A DNA stretch of 64,000 nucleotides from the NCBI RefSeq assembly GCF_003945595.2, contig NW_024105009.1:620001-684000 (forward strand), in the 5' to 3' direction. Numbering within the stretch: the stretch's first letter is position 1; every line of letters begins with the position of its first letter. Position numbers and translations under genes: made by a program. The notes under the pieces were generated by a model, which searched no databases, was not told the origin of the DNA, and saw only the letters and a program-made list of their open reading frames with translations. This DNA is from Pipra filicauda. Its lineage: Eukaryota > Chordata > Aves > Passeriformes > Pipridae. This document shows, one piece after another, positions 1 to 13,865 of this stretch.

Positions 1-2960
1 GCAGCTGCAAGGGTGAAGCAACCTGGAGCAAACCCAGTTCTGGTGTCCCTTCTCCAGGGACCTGCAAGAGGGGGAACCCCACAGGCACAACGGTGTCTGT
101 CTCCTGAGGTGGCTGTCCCTGTGCCTGCCCTCCCTGGCACAGCTGCTCCGTGCCAAGCAGCCCTTTCTCTGCGTGAGAACCAGAAGGAAAACGATGCTCA
201 TCAGCCAGAAAAGCACCATGTAAGTAAAAATGGAAGATTTCCAGTTCCTGAGGAGCTACCAGTGAGCATTTTCAAAAGTGGCGTTAAAGAACACTTTGAA
301 GTACAGCCCATGAGTTTAAAAAAATGCATTTGGGGGATAAATCCATATCTTGTTCCAAAGATACAAACTAAGCTGCATTTTACTAAATATAGACACGTAA
401 GGCACAGCAAAATTCATCAAAACTCTCAATCATATCTCCCAAAGAGATGTGTTGTGACAGGAGACCAGCAACACCATGAAAATAAGGGCTCGGTATTCCA
501 GTACTTACACGCACGAGTTACCTCCACAGTGTAAGCAAAGCCACTGGATCAAACACTTGCAGGATTACACCCCTCACAGCTTACACCAGGTCACTTGGCA
601 GGATCTTTTCCCACCAGACAGTGGCTCACACTCCGACCAGGCTCCCAGCACTTCCTCCAGAGCTCAGCTTTTCCGTCATCGGAGATCAAGTAGGAAAGTA
701 ACGCTAAAAAAAAAGCTTTATTGATTCAGTTATACGAAATGATCCCCTTTGCAGCACAGTTTACACTAAGCCTCCAAATCTGACATCTCTTTGAAAGCCC
801 TCTTAATATATCCAATTATAGATTTTCAGCAACTTTGTGGAATGTCGGCTTTCCCGGCGACTGACCCCGGAAAACACCATTGAAATCAGGAGGGATTTTG
901 CTATTGAGCTCAGTGGGGGAGGATCAGGTCCTACATAATTTTATTGTCAGCAATGATGACCTCTCTTCACAAATGAAGAATACCCATCCTGAACCACGGC
1001 CTTCGGAACGTAAACCATTTATTTTTATAGCTGGATCCTTCCCCAAGTGGGATATTTTGTGCATGGTTAACTTATCCCAGGGCTTTAAGTGCTTGCCAAG
1101 TGGCTTTAATAGCAGGATGTTGTTTAAAAAGATTGGGAAGGATTGTGGGCAGTAATAGAGATAATTACCAAGGAGAGATAAATGAATCTTCCATCTCAAA
1201 CCAGCTTGGCTTTATCATTGGGTCAGGAGGGAAGATCCAGAAAAATCCCCTGTCTAAGACTAAATGTGTAATGATAGTTTGGGATTTAGGGAAGTTGGCA
1301 GCTGTCGAGATTTTTTGATAAAAACATCTTTTGAGGCTTAATGCAGGTTTGCAATTCCATATAAAGGCATGAAATCCCCTTTTCACTCCAGGGATTTGGC
1401 ATCATGAAATAAAAAAGCTGGAGGTGAATTTTTCTGGGAGAGGAGCAGACAGCAAGTGGCATCCTGAACTGAGAGTTTTGCAGGTGGCACCAGGGTAGGG
1501 AAACTGCCCATGAAGGGACTGAGCACAGATCCAAGCAGGTAAGGAGTGTTTTGCAGGACACGGGGCACCTGCAAGGGGTACAGGTGCCATTAGGATGCAC
1601 ATCAGAAGCCTCTGGACCACCCCACGACCACCCCTCAGCTGTCCCTTAACCTCTGGAGCGACTGGGAGAGGACAACATGTGCCAGGCTCAAAGCTTCTCT
1701 TTCTGCTTTGGAAAGAGCAGAGAGAGCATATCGAGGACAAATTCAAGTGTATTTATTTATTTATTCACTCACCAGGGAGGGGAGGAGGTTGGAAGCCAAC
1801 CATTTTAATGAGAAATTAGCTTACTTTACCGGGCAGAATAAGGTACTGCATGACACAGCAACTTTTCAGGTCAATCTTTTTAAAAACGAGTTGCCAAATA
1901 AAGAGTGTCACAAAAGAAAAAAAAACAAGGGCTGAATTCAGACAGGTCTCTCCTGCTAGGATTTGGGGGGTTGGAGTGGAGTTTCGGCTTTTCTCCCTCT
2001 GTGACATCCTCTTTTTCCTTGCCTGGTGCCAGACAGTGCCCCAGGCTGCAGGACCCTTTTCTGCTCTCTGCGGTCCAAGCTACCCGAGGTGACTTCTGCA
2101 AACACTCACGGGGCTTTTAAAAGAATTGGAAAAGGCATTTTAGAGAGAGATGATTTATTTTTCAGCTAAGGCCTTACCCAACCAGGAAGCAGGGGAACTT
2201 CTGGGACGTAATCAGTCAATGTGGAGCACTCATGGGGCTTTCATGAGAGTGGAAAAGGCCTTTTAGTGAATTATAACTTATTTTTCAGCAAAGGCCTTTT
2301 CTAGCTCAGGGTAGGGCTTTTCCCAGTTATCCTCTTACCAGTCTACTTTTCTCCTTTCTGTATTCTCAGCTATGGGAAATAACATGGGGGAAACTCAGAA
2401 GGACTGTACGGGGAGAAGCCTGACAAAATGATTTCCCTCATTATGATCTGGAAAGGAAACAGTGACCCATTTTTCCAAAAGCAATATTAAAAAAGGCAGA
2501 GGAATGTGACATGAGTGATACAAAATGAGACATCTTTGGGTTAAAGAGTCACTATTTCAAACCACCCAGCTACTTCCCCATGTTTGCAATTGCCCCCAAG
2601 AGCCGGACAAAAGCCATGAAAGAGGTGCATACAAATTCTCTTTGGTATGACAAATTCTCCTGTGCAAGCAGGGTCCAGGAGGAGTGTTGTTCTTGTCAGG
2701 TTTACAAAAAAAAAAAAAAAAAAAAAGAGATCAAAAACCAACTATGAAATAAAACTGGGGCAAAACCATCCCAAAACACGAAAAACTAAGTCCCCTGCCA
2801 GCGAGCGCAGCTGCGTTACCCCGAAGGAGAGCCTTCTTACTGGTGTGGGAATCTCAGCCCCTTCCCAGCTCTGGGATCTGCGTTTCCAGGCTCCAAGCCC
2901 TTCTCTGGGGAAGGGGGACAGCCTCCCCAGCCAGCAGGCCATCAGTTAAACTCACCACTG
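1..2960. other. Upstream intergenic DNA, no gene recognised
   Basis: I see no exon-like coding segment, RNA gene or promoter here. Open frames occur (the longest from 13 to 534, 173 codons) but they match no family I know and lack supporting splice or promoter context. The stretch holds a short TTTA repeat at about 1749-1766, an A-run near 2705-2726 and the duplicated block described separately at 2103-2305. Confidence 0.6.
2103..2305. repeat. Two direct copies of a ~78-bp block, 124 bp apart
   Basis: Copy 1 begins at 2103 and copy 2 at 2227. Both start with CACTCAYGGGGCTTT, continue with a GGAAAAGGC-TTTTAG core, and end with TTATTTTTCAGC followed by AAGGCCTT. The copies differ at scattered positions and by small indels, so the duplication is not recent. 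The unit is not a simple repeat and I do not recognise it as a known transposon. Confidence 0.75.
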
Positions 2961-3600
2961 CCTCGGGCTCCTGTTCACAGCCCGCTTGCCTTTAATATCG
3001 ACATGCTCACACTTGGCGGTATTACTCGGAGCTTTGGGTCTGATGATCATATTTATATGGCTGACACCCAGACCTACTTGCCTATTCCTGCGGATTCCCG
3101 TGAAGTGCTGTCATGGCTTATTACCTGTCTATCTGCCTTCAAGCCTGGGTGACTTTTAATTTTTTTGAAGCTTAATGCTGGGAAAACAGAATCGTTTCAG
3201 ATTGGTTCAGTTCACCTCCTGGATGTATGGATTTATGGGGTATAACACTGTAGCACACACAGCTTAGGAGATGGTTTCACTGTGAGGCTCTTAAAAAATG
3301 GCCTTATTTTGTATGAAATAAACCTTTTCAGGAGTGTGTCAGCAAGGGGAGAGAAGAGAAAATGTCTTCCTCGGCTTTCGGAAACTTCCACAGCCTTTGC
3401 TCCGTGTTGCTTGCCAGGCTGAGGAGCCCTTGTTCATGCCTCAGTCTAATCCAGAGTTGTGTATCAGAGCTCAGTGATAATTGGAAACTCTTCTCACTCC
3501 GGCATTTTCAGCTGTTGTAAAAGTCTGCAGCTAATGTCATAACAAGAATTAAACTGTCTCATCATATTACACCCATCTTAGCTGACTTCGCTGCCTATTA
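2961..3600 (+). mobile_element. L2-type LINE reverse-transcriptase fossil
   Basis: Conceptual translation from 2961 gives PRAPVHSPLAFNIDMLTLGG, in register with the PQGSVLSPLLFNIYMLPLGD region of L2/CR1-clade reverse transcriptases. It then reads ITRSFG, and YMADTQTYLP where the family has YADDTQLYL, so the catalytic motif is broken. LKLN-GKTE follows near 3170-3190. After a degraded interval, LVHASV-SR (from 3429) matches the LVHAFVSSR segment, and HHITPIL (from about 3560) matches HITPVL. Stops (for example the TGA near 3150) and indels mean it is non-functional. The family consensus is recalled from memory. The order and spacing of five motifs make the call firm at the level of an L2-like LINE, less so for the subfamily. 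Confidence 0.8.
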
Positions 3601-6600
3601 AGGTGACAGCGCATTGATTTAAAATTTGTGTTAATTGTTTACCCCTTCTTGCAGAGGCTTTCTTGGGGGTTTTGTAGCAACCTGCAGGCTGTAGCTGTGG
3701 ATTATCTTTGTGTTCAGCTTTATATGGACTTAAAAAAAAGTCCTTTGTCTGGATCACACCATGTAATACCTCAGCCCGTGGACTTCTTTGGCACGTATAT
3801 TCCCTGCGTGGGTCACTTTTAAAAATAAACTAGTGGACAAGGCATAGCTGGCCTTCAAATTACAAGACTTTAAGAAGTTTTTTCCCCCTCTCTGATATTT
3901 ATTTGTATTTGCTGCTTTCAATTTTTCTGGCTACTGATAGCAGGGGTGTTTTTTCAGATAAAGGTATCACTGCCTACAACAATTTCTGCTTTATGGGTTT
4001 AACAAAGAAAATACTACCTACCAAAACAGACCTTACAGCCCATCATCCTAAGGCTTCAAACTTTTGGGCTGAATAAGTCTGTCCCTGTGTAAGCCCGTGG
4101 TAACAAATTTTTTACCCGGAGCTGAGAATGAAATTTATTTTGTGTCATATGCTATCTCTGGCACAAAATGAGCATCACCTCAACAGGAATTTGGTATGCT
4201 CCGTGATTGCAAGGCTGGAAAATAGGAGACATTCTCTTTCTTTTTCATGATCTAGTTCTCCAAATGCATAAACAGTGTATTTCTCCATGGATATTTGAAA
4301 AAAAAAATCTTTCATTGTCTCTGAGACTATGAGGTTTTTTCCCCCACTTCAACACGAGCTGAAACATTTCTTTCTGCTCCACTTTGTTGTGCTTTCTCTC
4401 ACTGGAGCAGCTACTAAATGGGAAATGGTAAAATGTAAATTTGTCTTAACAAAAAAAATCTTACTTAAGGGAAAAAGGTAAGTAATCAAGTAAATAATAA
4501 ATATTTATTGAGATCAAAATATCTTTGACACCATCAACTTTTTGTCCCACGTGTCAGGGACTTTGGAGCAGACCTTGGACTCATTCTGGGAACGTGACCT
4601 TAACCAATGGACATATTCCTGAGGAGACCCACTCTGCCTTCCCCTGGCAAGAAGTGCTAATCACATAACCAGCCTTTCCCTCGGCCCATCTCCCACTGGG
4701 TCTTTTTTTGCTTTTTAGTTAAAAAAAAAGAGCTTGTGCATGAGCTGCAGCCGGATTTTACAATTCTCCAGCGACCAGTACATTTTACACAGTTTATAGC
4801 TTATTAACATGATTGAGAATTGCAAAACTATTCCCGGTTATTTGAGTTCCCAGCGTTTGTTCCCGGGGAAAACCAAAGCCTCCCAGCTGCCATTAGAGAG
4901 CACTTCATTAGAAAACAACATTCACTATTTATATTTTGAGCAGAAAGTGCCACTCACTTGTATGAATAAAGCATGTGCTTTCCCAGGCCGTTGCTGGCTG
5001 TTCCCTGCACATCAGCAGCCTCGGCCAGCTCCGGCACCCACACCTGGCAGTGCCTTGAAAACGGAGAGGGATGTGCTGTAACAGCTCCAGCAACCAGTCC
5101 GGCTGTGGGATGGCACCCAGGGCCGCCGGGTGCTCTCCCATTAAAGCAGAGCCAGGGAGGTTGTCTATATTTAACGTGAACTTTTCTGCCTTTGAACAGA
5201 GCGTTGCTCGGCGCACGATAACCGCGCTTTAAAAGCCTTTTGTTTTGCTCCTGTTTTGATGAACTTCTTTCCCTTTGATGTTCATCTGAGGTTTAATAGC
5301 GATAAAACAAGCACAATGGTTAGATTGTGGAGGGGGAAAAGGTGCTGGGAGAGCACAATGCAGCGCATTATCCGCTGGCTCCCCTGTGCCGCCCGCTTGG
5401 CAGGCGGCAGGGAGAGGGAACCAGGGTGGCAGCCGGGGCATCCTGCTGGCTCCCGCTGCAGTGACACCAAAACCAGGCTCATAGCAGAGGATCAGGCACA
5501 GCCAGGCCCCGGGAAGGGCTCACTGCTGCCAGCAGCCAGCCCGCAGCACCTTCTTGCAGCTGTGGATGCCACAGGGATGTGGTGCGGGGTCAGTCCCAGT
5601 TTGGGACATCCTCCCCCAAGGCCTCCCTCCAACCCCAGGGAGCGATGGCTGGCTGCAGTGTGTGGCCCTACATGAGTGGGATGCATCCCAGCTCCCTCAC
5701 TGTTCATCAACATCCTGTATCAGCATCCCATGTCAGCCTCTCCCACACCTGCTCTGCCCCTAGCACAGGGGGTGAGAGTTTGAGGAAACCCCCTGTGAAG
5801 CACTGGGGTAGCGCTCCAGCACAAATGCCAGCCTCTTCCCAAGCTGCCAGCGGCCTCGGCTCTGACAGGTTTTCAAGAGCCAGGTGGTACTTGCTGTTGT
5901 TTGGGGTCTGGCTCCCACAGTCTTCTGTGGGCAGCTTGGTTTTCCTTCAGATATACATTTCCAGTCCATCTGACTGGAAAGGAAATCCCCGAAAGCAGGA
6001 GACAGAGGGAACCCCTAAATGTGCTATTTTTATAGTCTTTCCACAATTTTGTGAAAGGCACTGATGAACCACTTCAGGAGGCAAGACGGGGCAGCAGGGC
6101 CAGCAGCCACCATGGCCAGTCCAGACAGCAATGTGCCCACAGGCCAGTGCTTACCTGAGCCCATTTCTCCCTGCCCAGACCCTCTGCGGGTTTGAATCAG
6201 CACCCTCGTGGCTTAAGCCTCTTCACAAATTATTTGTGCTTATTAACTCCTGGCACCACCCTCTTGTTCCCTGTCCGGTGACATCTCCCAGCAGCCAAGG
6301 CTGGTGCTGCCTGCCCAGCTGTCACCTTGCAGAGGTGCCCTGTGGCGCCCAGGAACTCCCAGGGAAAGGGCAGTGCCCAGGCTGCACCCCCATGCCCAGA
6401 GGGGCTGGCAGACCGAGGTGACCTGGTGACGCCTCCGTGACTCAGGTATCGCTCTTTCCCTCTCCCTGCCCCAGCCCTGCCCCTGGGCAGCTGCTGCTCT
6501 CAACCACGTCGTGGCACATGCCATCCCTGGTCACATCTCGGGACATGCCAACCCGGGGCACATCTTGGAACAAATCTACCCCGGTCACACCCTGTCCCCA

Positions 6601-7949
6601 CGAGGCTGGGGTGCGGATTCTGCCCCCTCCCAGGCTGGGTGCATCCCCTGAGCCCCCTTGCATCCCAGACCCCACTTCAACCACCACCATCCCAAACCCC
6701 TGACAGGGGGCACCATGTGTATTTGGGATATTTTTGTGCAGCACCAACAGGGTGAGTCATTTTCTGTGAAGGCCCTCAGCACTGGGTAGCCTCAAGCACC
6801 TTTTCCCAGGAATGACTGAGGTGGCTTCTGTAGTTTTGTGGGGACTTACAAGGACATGTGTCTGTCTTGTCCGAGCTGTCCTACTGTCTGCAGACAACCT
6901 GCTGTGCAAAATAAGGACAGAGTCCTAATGAACTCATACATAATCTCATTTCTCCTTAGATGGCCTCTGCCACCAACAGCTGTCTCTGAATAGGTGGGGG
7001 GTTTTTTAAAGAAAATTATATATAGACCTTCTGCAAATATAATTTCTTACCTGACAACAAGTTTGAGGGTTTTTAAGTATTGAGTTGCCAATTTTGGGGA
7101 TGGTTCATTGTCTGTATTTTTGCTTAGATTTTCAACCTTATCTTATGACATCTGCATTCACTGCTGGTCTGACCTACTTAGTGAAGTCAAAGATACTGAA
7201 GATATAACTGAACGATCCACTTCAATACATACTTATAATTTCAGGGTTTTGACAGAATTCATTAGTTTCTAATGATAACTTCTTGCTGTTCAAACACTAG
7301 TTGTAAATTTACGCTCAAAAAAAATCTTATTTGCAAAATAAAACCATTTTGTTTGCCTGAGAAGGCAAAATCTGCAAGCTCAAATAACTGAACTGCACCT
7401 GAAATGCACACAGGGCTTTTTAACAACACTGCTTATCAACCAATGCTAATATCTGCCAGTGTAAGCCCTTGGTGTACCACAGTCCCTGTAAAATTTAGCT
7501 TAACTGCAGCGAAAAAAATCCTTTTCTTTTTTTTTTTTTTAAGGAACACTTTCCACTGCATCCCCATTTCAAACCCAGAAAGCAAACAAGTTGTAGCAGA
7601 CTTTCTCTTGCAAAATGAATTTGTCAAGCTCTGCTGCATTTTGCTGAAGTGTAAGAAACGTAAATAAAAGCGATCCGAAAATTAAGAAGCTGGTTTCAGG
7701 ACAGAGACCAGTGAGGATTTCTGTGTGTATATTCACTATTCCTGAAGTTGGAGGTGTGGGTGCATTTTCTCGTTGCCAGAGGAAATCATTCACAAGTCTA
7801 AAACCTTCCAAGACTGATTCCCTTCCCTATTGCACTGTGCAGCTCATATTTTGATAATATTCTGGAGATACAAGTGAAAATAGGAAATAACTTGCAATTT
7901 TGAGATAGACTCTGGACTCTTCCTTTTCTCCATTAATGTTTCATACAAT
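3601..7949. other. Intergenic DNA, nothing recognised
   Basis: There are no supported exons. The 5.0-6.8 kb part is moderately GC-rich and therefore open in several frames at once, which is what composition alone predicts. Short A and T runs occur near 4290-4310, 4720-4730 and 7525-7541. Confidence 0.55.
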
Positions 7950-8036
7950 ATATTTTATATATATATATATATATTTTTATATATACAAAGCCTCTGAAAA
8001 TTGGGCACAAAGCCTCTGAAAATCAGGCACAAGTGT
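7950..8036. repeat. TA microsatellite followed by a 21-bp tandem repeat
   Basis: An AT dinucleotide run occupies about 7950-7985. It passes directly into roughly 2.5 copies of a 21-bp unit containing CAAAGCCTCTGAAAAT, at 7986-8001, 8007-8022 and a partial third copy ending near 8033. The tandem copies are nearly identical, so this is probably a recent local expansion. Confidence 0.75.
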
Positions 8037-11000
8037 TTCAAGCAGGTCCTGGACACTGAACATTTACAAACACCTTCTCGTCTTGACACAAAAATACTTG
8101 GAGCGTAACCTTGTGTTTTCCTGGTAGCTGATGCCTTGTTTAGTGCTTGGGAGAGTATAGCTGTGCTATTTAACACTGTATTTTCCTGGCTTTTAATCCA
8201 TGTTATGAACCTACCGCCAAAGAGCCTTTCAAAATGACTGCGACCCTGCCACTAAGGTTTGGAAAGCAGTTGCTGCCAGTGTAATATTTTCCTGTATCTT
8301 TACCATTTATGTACAAGCTGGAAAACATTTTTTTGCTGGATCTGAGCTGCACTGAAGCAGCCTGTGCAAACTGCTGTTATTATTCAGTGGGCTCATGCTG
8401 CCGTGTGGGAACTTGCACGTCCAGTTTTCAGTGACCCCTTCAGACACAGGCACAGACCTCCTCTGCCACGATGCCAGTCCCCCATACACTTGAGGATATT
8501 TGTGGATATGCTTTGCTGGGCAATAAAATATAATTAAAAATGTGCAAAATGAGGGCGTGCAATGTTTTATTCCTGGAGGTAAAATCCACTTAGTAAAACT
8601 TCAGCGTTCTACCGAGTGAGAGGTTCGTGCTCAAAAATGCATTTCTGCAGTTTTTTCAATGAATTTCCTCAGGTGATTGATTTATAGATGGCTGAATGGT
8701 GGTAAATTACAGAGTGCACACAATCAACATAAATTAGTAGTACTAAGCAAGTGCCAGATACTCAGAGACTCTTTATTACTTTGGAGTATCTCATATCAGT
8801 AAAATAAAATTGTTTCACGTAACATGAGGCGAAAGCCATTTGCAAAACAGCATATCCAACCTAACTGTAGCCAATTTGTTTCTAAGCTCTGTAATGCAAG
8901 GGCTGCTTTGCTCTGTTGTTACCATAACCACGTATTCAGCAGATGTGCTACACAAAGGTTTTTCTTATCCGAAAATCAGTTACATTTATGGATGTTGCTT
9001 TAAAATTAAAGCACAGACCCCTGAGCCTGCAAAGATTCAGCTGGACCCTTAACTCTGCATACAGCAAGGAAGCTCAGAACCCAGGCGAAATCCCTTGCAG
9101 AAGCACAAGAGGAACACTTTTAGGAGCAGGGTCTGTGGAAGTTCCACTCAAGGACCATCACCCCCTCCCAGTAAAAACTGTCTGTCTCAGGGACAAATTA
9201 CAAAGAATTTGCCTTAAAGCCTGGCTGGGCCACCCTTGAGCTGCGGGTTTTGTCCCAGACTCTCAGTCTGAGACGGGCAGGCAGTGCCTCATGTCCAAAA
9301 CAAACGGAGCTGGATTTGTGAATCCGTGAAAAAGTGCCAGTCAGGAGTGCAGGAGGGTGGGCTGTAGGTGACTTAGAGCTCATGGATGGCTCTGCATTTG
9401 TTCCTTTGAGTCCTTTTCCCTCGAGGATTCTAGGCTCTGGAAAGTTTTCTGCCTTACAGAGATCTCGTCTTACGTTGCAGGGGAAGGGCAAATCACACAA
9501 ATTGGAGCTTGCTCATGGAGCTGCCCCCTCCTGCTAAACAGCATATTTCTGTCTGTGTTTGACTGCGTTTTTCTACCCCATCTCCTTCTACTCTGCATAA
9601 TCTGTCAATATTAGGTTTGCTTTCATTACACTTTACTCTCTCTTAATATCTGTTCTTCCTCACTGATGGTTCCTCCCTTTACCGTGGATTTTTTTCAGCA
9701 CTTTGGTTTGATTCAAACTGAAACAGCCAGAGTGGCATTTAAAAGTAGTGAATTCGTTTGTATCTATTTACTGTAAAGCACACTATTTGTATCAGCTTCA
9801 TTCTTTGGGTATTTTTAAGGAAAATGTAACACTCCCTTAATTTTAGATCCTTTCTATATCTTGCTTCAGGCATAGGCTCCAAGAGATGTGCATGTAACAC
9901 GGATGCTTAATTTACTCCCCCAAATATGCAACAAATATGGCTAAGTGCAAAAAACATCATTAAGAGCATGGCTGAAGACCAGGGGAAAAAAATCAATAAA
10001 GCTGCTGTGCATTCCTTATAACCTCAGAATTTCAACACCTATTCGTGTGTCTGGTCTTCCGTTGCACCCTCATGAACTCAAGAGCCTGGGACACACTTAT
10101 TCATGGCTGCAAGCTGTGTGTGTGTGCACTAACAGTGCAGCAGATTTTGAAACAACCATCTGAGGATGTTATGGTTGTTAGTCAAAATCAGCCAGTAAGG
10201 GGGAGATTTTTGTTTGAATAGGGGGATTCAGAATGTGACTCATAGAGAAATCACGCGGGATACAGGGACTCCATGAGAAAAAAGCCTTAGAAAAACACAC
10301 TATTGTCTGGAAAACCTGGACATGCAAGTGCAAAATCTGCAATATCTGAATCATATCTCTTCCCTGTTACCTGCAGACTGTGCAGACTGTGGATTGAGTA
10401 AGTGACATCTGCAGTAAAATATTGAGCAGCAGAGAGAGAAAGGGAAGGGCAATGGCTAAACTTCCACCAGCCTCGGAGAGACTAAGCTTTCCCCTGCACA
10501 TCTTTTAAGTCTCTGATTTCCACATCTAGGTGTAAACCTGGCTTTGAGCTATGATGCACACTTCTGCCAGTCATGGTTAGTATTAATCACATATTATTTA
10601 GATCAATAAGGATCTCCCATGCATGTAGCACTTGCTGCTCTGTATCCTCTAACTCTTTGTAATTAACAATAACAGATCCAAAGAAATTTATACCCAGGCC
10701 ACAACCCCTTCACTCCCCAACCCCCCACTCTTACTGGTAATGTAAATTCCTACAGCTCACAAAATATAACATAAAATATTACAGTCCTGAATTTTTTTAA
10801 TGTCCTAATAGTCCCACTGATCTGGCTATTCATGGGATTTTTCACATCACACTATTTCGTATTAACTGTGTGTGTGTGTACCAGGAGAATTGAGTGGTGA
10901 AACGGCAGCATCAAATACTTGAAAATGTACATCTCCAGGAAAGACTGTCTCCCTGTCTACACCCACACACGCACTCTCTCTCTCAGATATGTACATGTCT

Positions 11001-13680
11001 CTCCATCCCAGTGCTTGAATCAGCAATGTATGGTCACTACTGCAGAAACATATGTGGCACAGCGATATCGTAATCAAATGTATGCTCAGACATGTGGCAG
11101 GAGGTAGCAGCAATTTACAGCCACATCGAATGCCATGGATTTGGCTTCCTTAAGAAGCATTTCTCACACCAGAAAATGCAATTACTGCTCCACTGTGCCT
11201 TCCCACATGGTGATCTGAAATGCTTCGGTAAATGAAGCAACCTGTCAATACTTTATCTATTGCAGATGAGACATCTACAGATAAGGATCAGTGTAATCCA
11301 GTCATTGATTTTAGGATTCTCAGTCCTCCAAGGACTGTAACAAATCTATACGTTGTCCCTGAGGGATGGGGTTTGCTTTTGTATTTCTGATTTCATTGGG
11401 GAAATCATGTAAAAGTTAATGTAAGCAGGGAGAGCTCTGCTGCTGCCCAGCTGGGGAGGCTCAGGTCCATGTGTGGGTCCTTCCAAACCCAACTATGGTG
11501 CACACCACTAATTAACAACCAGACAATTACAGACAGACAAACATCTTTTTTTTTTCCCCAAAGACAAGAAAAGGAGAACAGTTTCAATATTTACCAGTTT
11601 TCCTGCTTTGCCCCAGATTTGCCTTGCTTTGGAATCCACTTGTACTGTACAAGCATAGCTACCATTTCTGGTGGGGTTTGGTGACCTGGGGATGTGAAGG
11701 AAGCATTTGGCTCTCAGTGCCAATCAGTAAATCTTGTTTGTAAGAATGGACATACAGAAAAATTCCTGTCCTGATGTATCTTCATCTGGAATTTACATGT
11801 GTGTGTTATTCCTTTGACATACTTGCCCCAAAGCAGGTTATAAACAGATAAATGTGTCCTTGTAATAAAAAGAGAGATTTTCTCTTTCTGAGAGGCCCAG
11901 GAATTTGAGGGGCCATGTCTGTAGGTGTGTGAAGGCACACAAACATAGGGTCCTTCAAACATACACTTACACAAGGTTTTATGTAACTGAACTTCAATGC
12001 AGTGCAAATGTTTACAGGCAAAGGTTTGCAACTCAGTGGCTGAGGATAACAGAGTAGTTTGCTAAAGAAAGCAGGGAAAAATTCTGAACAATGACCCAAA
12101 TGTCTCAATGTTGAACTAATCAGAAAAGAAAGTTTAAAAGTATGAAGAAATGTTCAGAATTCAGCTAATCTGTAAGATATAATGCACACACAGATGATGG
12201 AGGTGTTTGGATATTACATGGAAAAGCCATGTAATAGATATAATAACCTGGGATTACTGAGAATTCCCACAAATACCCTGGATATTGTCATCGGGGGCTA
12301 TTTCTGCCATTCCAAATGCCACAGCATCTTCAGGTTTCCCCATTTATTGCAAGATGAATATATCAGTGTATATTCTTCTTTTACCCAAATTTTCTTCTAC
12401 TCCCAAACCTAACTGGAAATAACATGCTGGCAGAGGTGCAGAATGGGCAATTTTCCAGTCTCCAAGTAAAGCCTCCGGTATCTGATCCCCCACGGATAAT
12501 TTGCTACCACTGAGCAAGGTGTACCCCAAATACAACACAAACATGACTAACACAAACATCTAATGGGGACTGAACCACAAAATATTAGATGTGAAATTGC
12601 CATTCCCAGGAAAGCAATTGTCAGTGCTTTTTGGGAGTGTTAAATTTGCTTCTGTTATGCTTGGAGAGAACACTTTCTCACCCTTTGCTTGGTATGATGA
12701 TATGTAATTGAGACAATCTGTCCCTGAAATTGGAGAAAAAATATAATATTCCACCTATACACATTTTAAAAACATGGCTTCACAAAGTGCATGGCAGCCT
12801 TACAGAAGGATTTTCTGGTCACTTAGACTGACCTGCAGAGCTGGACTTTGCTGCTGTGAATCACGCGGACGTTCCCAACTCATGACCCTCCGCAGACAAC
12901 ATCGGCTCGGAGCAGCTCCAAGGAATAGGCTCTTCTGCAGCAAAAACATTATTGCATCTACTCTACGCCTCTGAAACTGCTAGTTTATGCCCCATCATTA
13001 CTGCATGAAATACGACTCACACGTGAAGAGCGATCGCGGCGGTGAGAGGAGCTGTTAAAGACGCAGGCTCCTCCACACATCATCTGCTCTCTGCTCTCAA
13101 TCCCTACCCAACACACTGGGCAGAAACCCAGAAACACATAGGTCATTCACAAGGCTGTACGTTCTCCACACCAAACAGCTATAAGGACTCTCATTTTCCA
13201 AGAAAAAAAGCTCAATTTTACACTATAATAGGGAAAAAATGTGCTTAGATCGCAAAAGAATAGAAACGAAACCTGTGGTATTCAGTTATTGACATAAACG
13301 CCCTCATGCACTGTGTGAGCTGTGATTCCAGGCTAGTGACCATATCACGTGGACCTGGGAATTTGTCCATCACATCAGCAAGCTTTGGATCAGACCTGTG
13401 AAAGCCAGAGCTGTACATGTGGCTTTAACTTTATATCTGGCAAGGCTTGCGACTCGGAGAAAAGCACGCTTCACTTGCTTACTTGCTATGTAAACAAGTG
13501 CAGACCACGTCACCAAAAAGGCTCTGAGATTTACCCAGCAGATCAGTGAAACATCTGTAGTCTTTCACATATTTCACAAAGAAACATTTGTCTGGTAACA
13601 TGTTGCATCCTTTCTGAATGGCGACACATGGGGCCATAGGCAGAGCAGTCAAATCACAAGGAAACCAAGTATTATAAAAA
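8037..13680. other. Intergenic DNA, nothing recognised
   Basis: No exon, RNA gene or clear transposon was seen. The sequence is mainly AT-rich with scattered short simple repeats, such as a TG run near 10868-10880. All open frames are short and unsupported. Confidence 0.55.
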
Positions 13681-13865
13681 TCTAGATTCTATTTCTGTAT
13701 AGTCTATACAGAGTATAAATATATTCTAAATATGGGTTTATTTAAATATATTTCTATTCCATGTATAATATAAGTATAGAATATAAATATAAAATATAAA
13801 TACAAAACATAGATATAAATATATTCATTGATTTAAATAAATAAATCTATATTCTATATTGTATC
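13681..13865. repeat. AT-rich low-complexity tract
   Basis: The tract consists almost entirely of A and T, with recurring TATAAATAT and AATATA words and a local palindrome GTATAGTCTATAC near 13698. It has no coding signal. It looks like an old degenerate AT minisatellite. Confidence 0.7.

Noticed and set aside
13..534. 173-codon frame at the window start
   Set aside because: It resembles no known protein. A frame of this length in this composition is compatible with chance.
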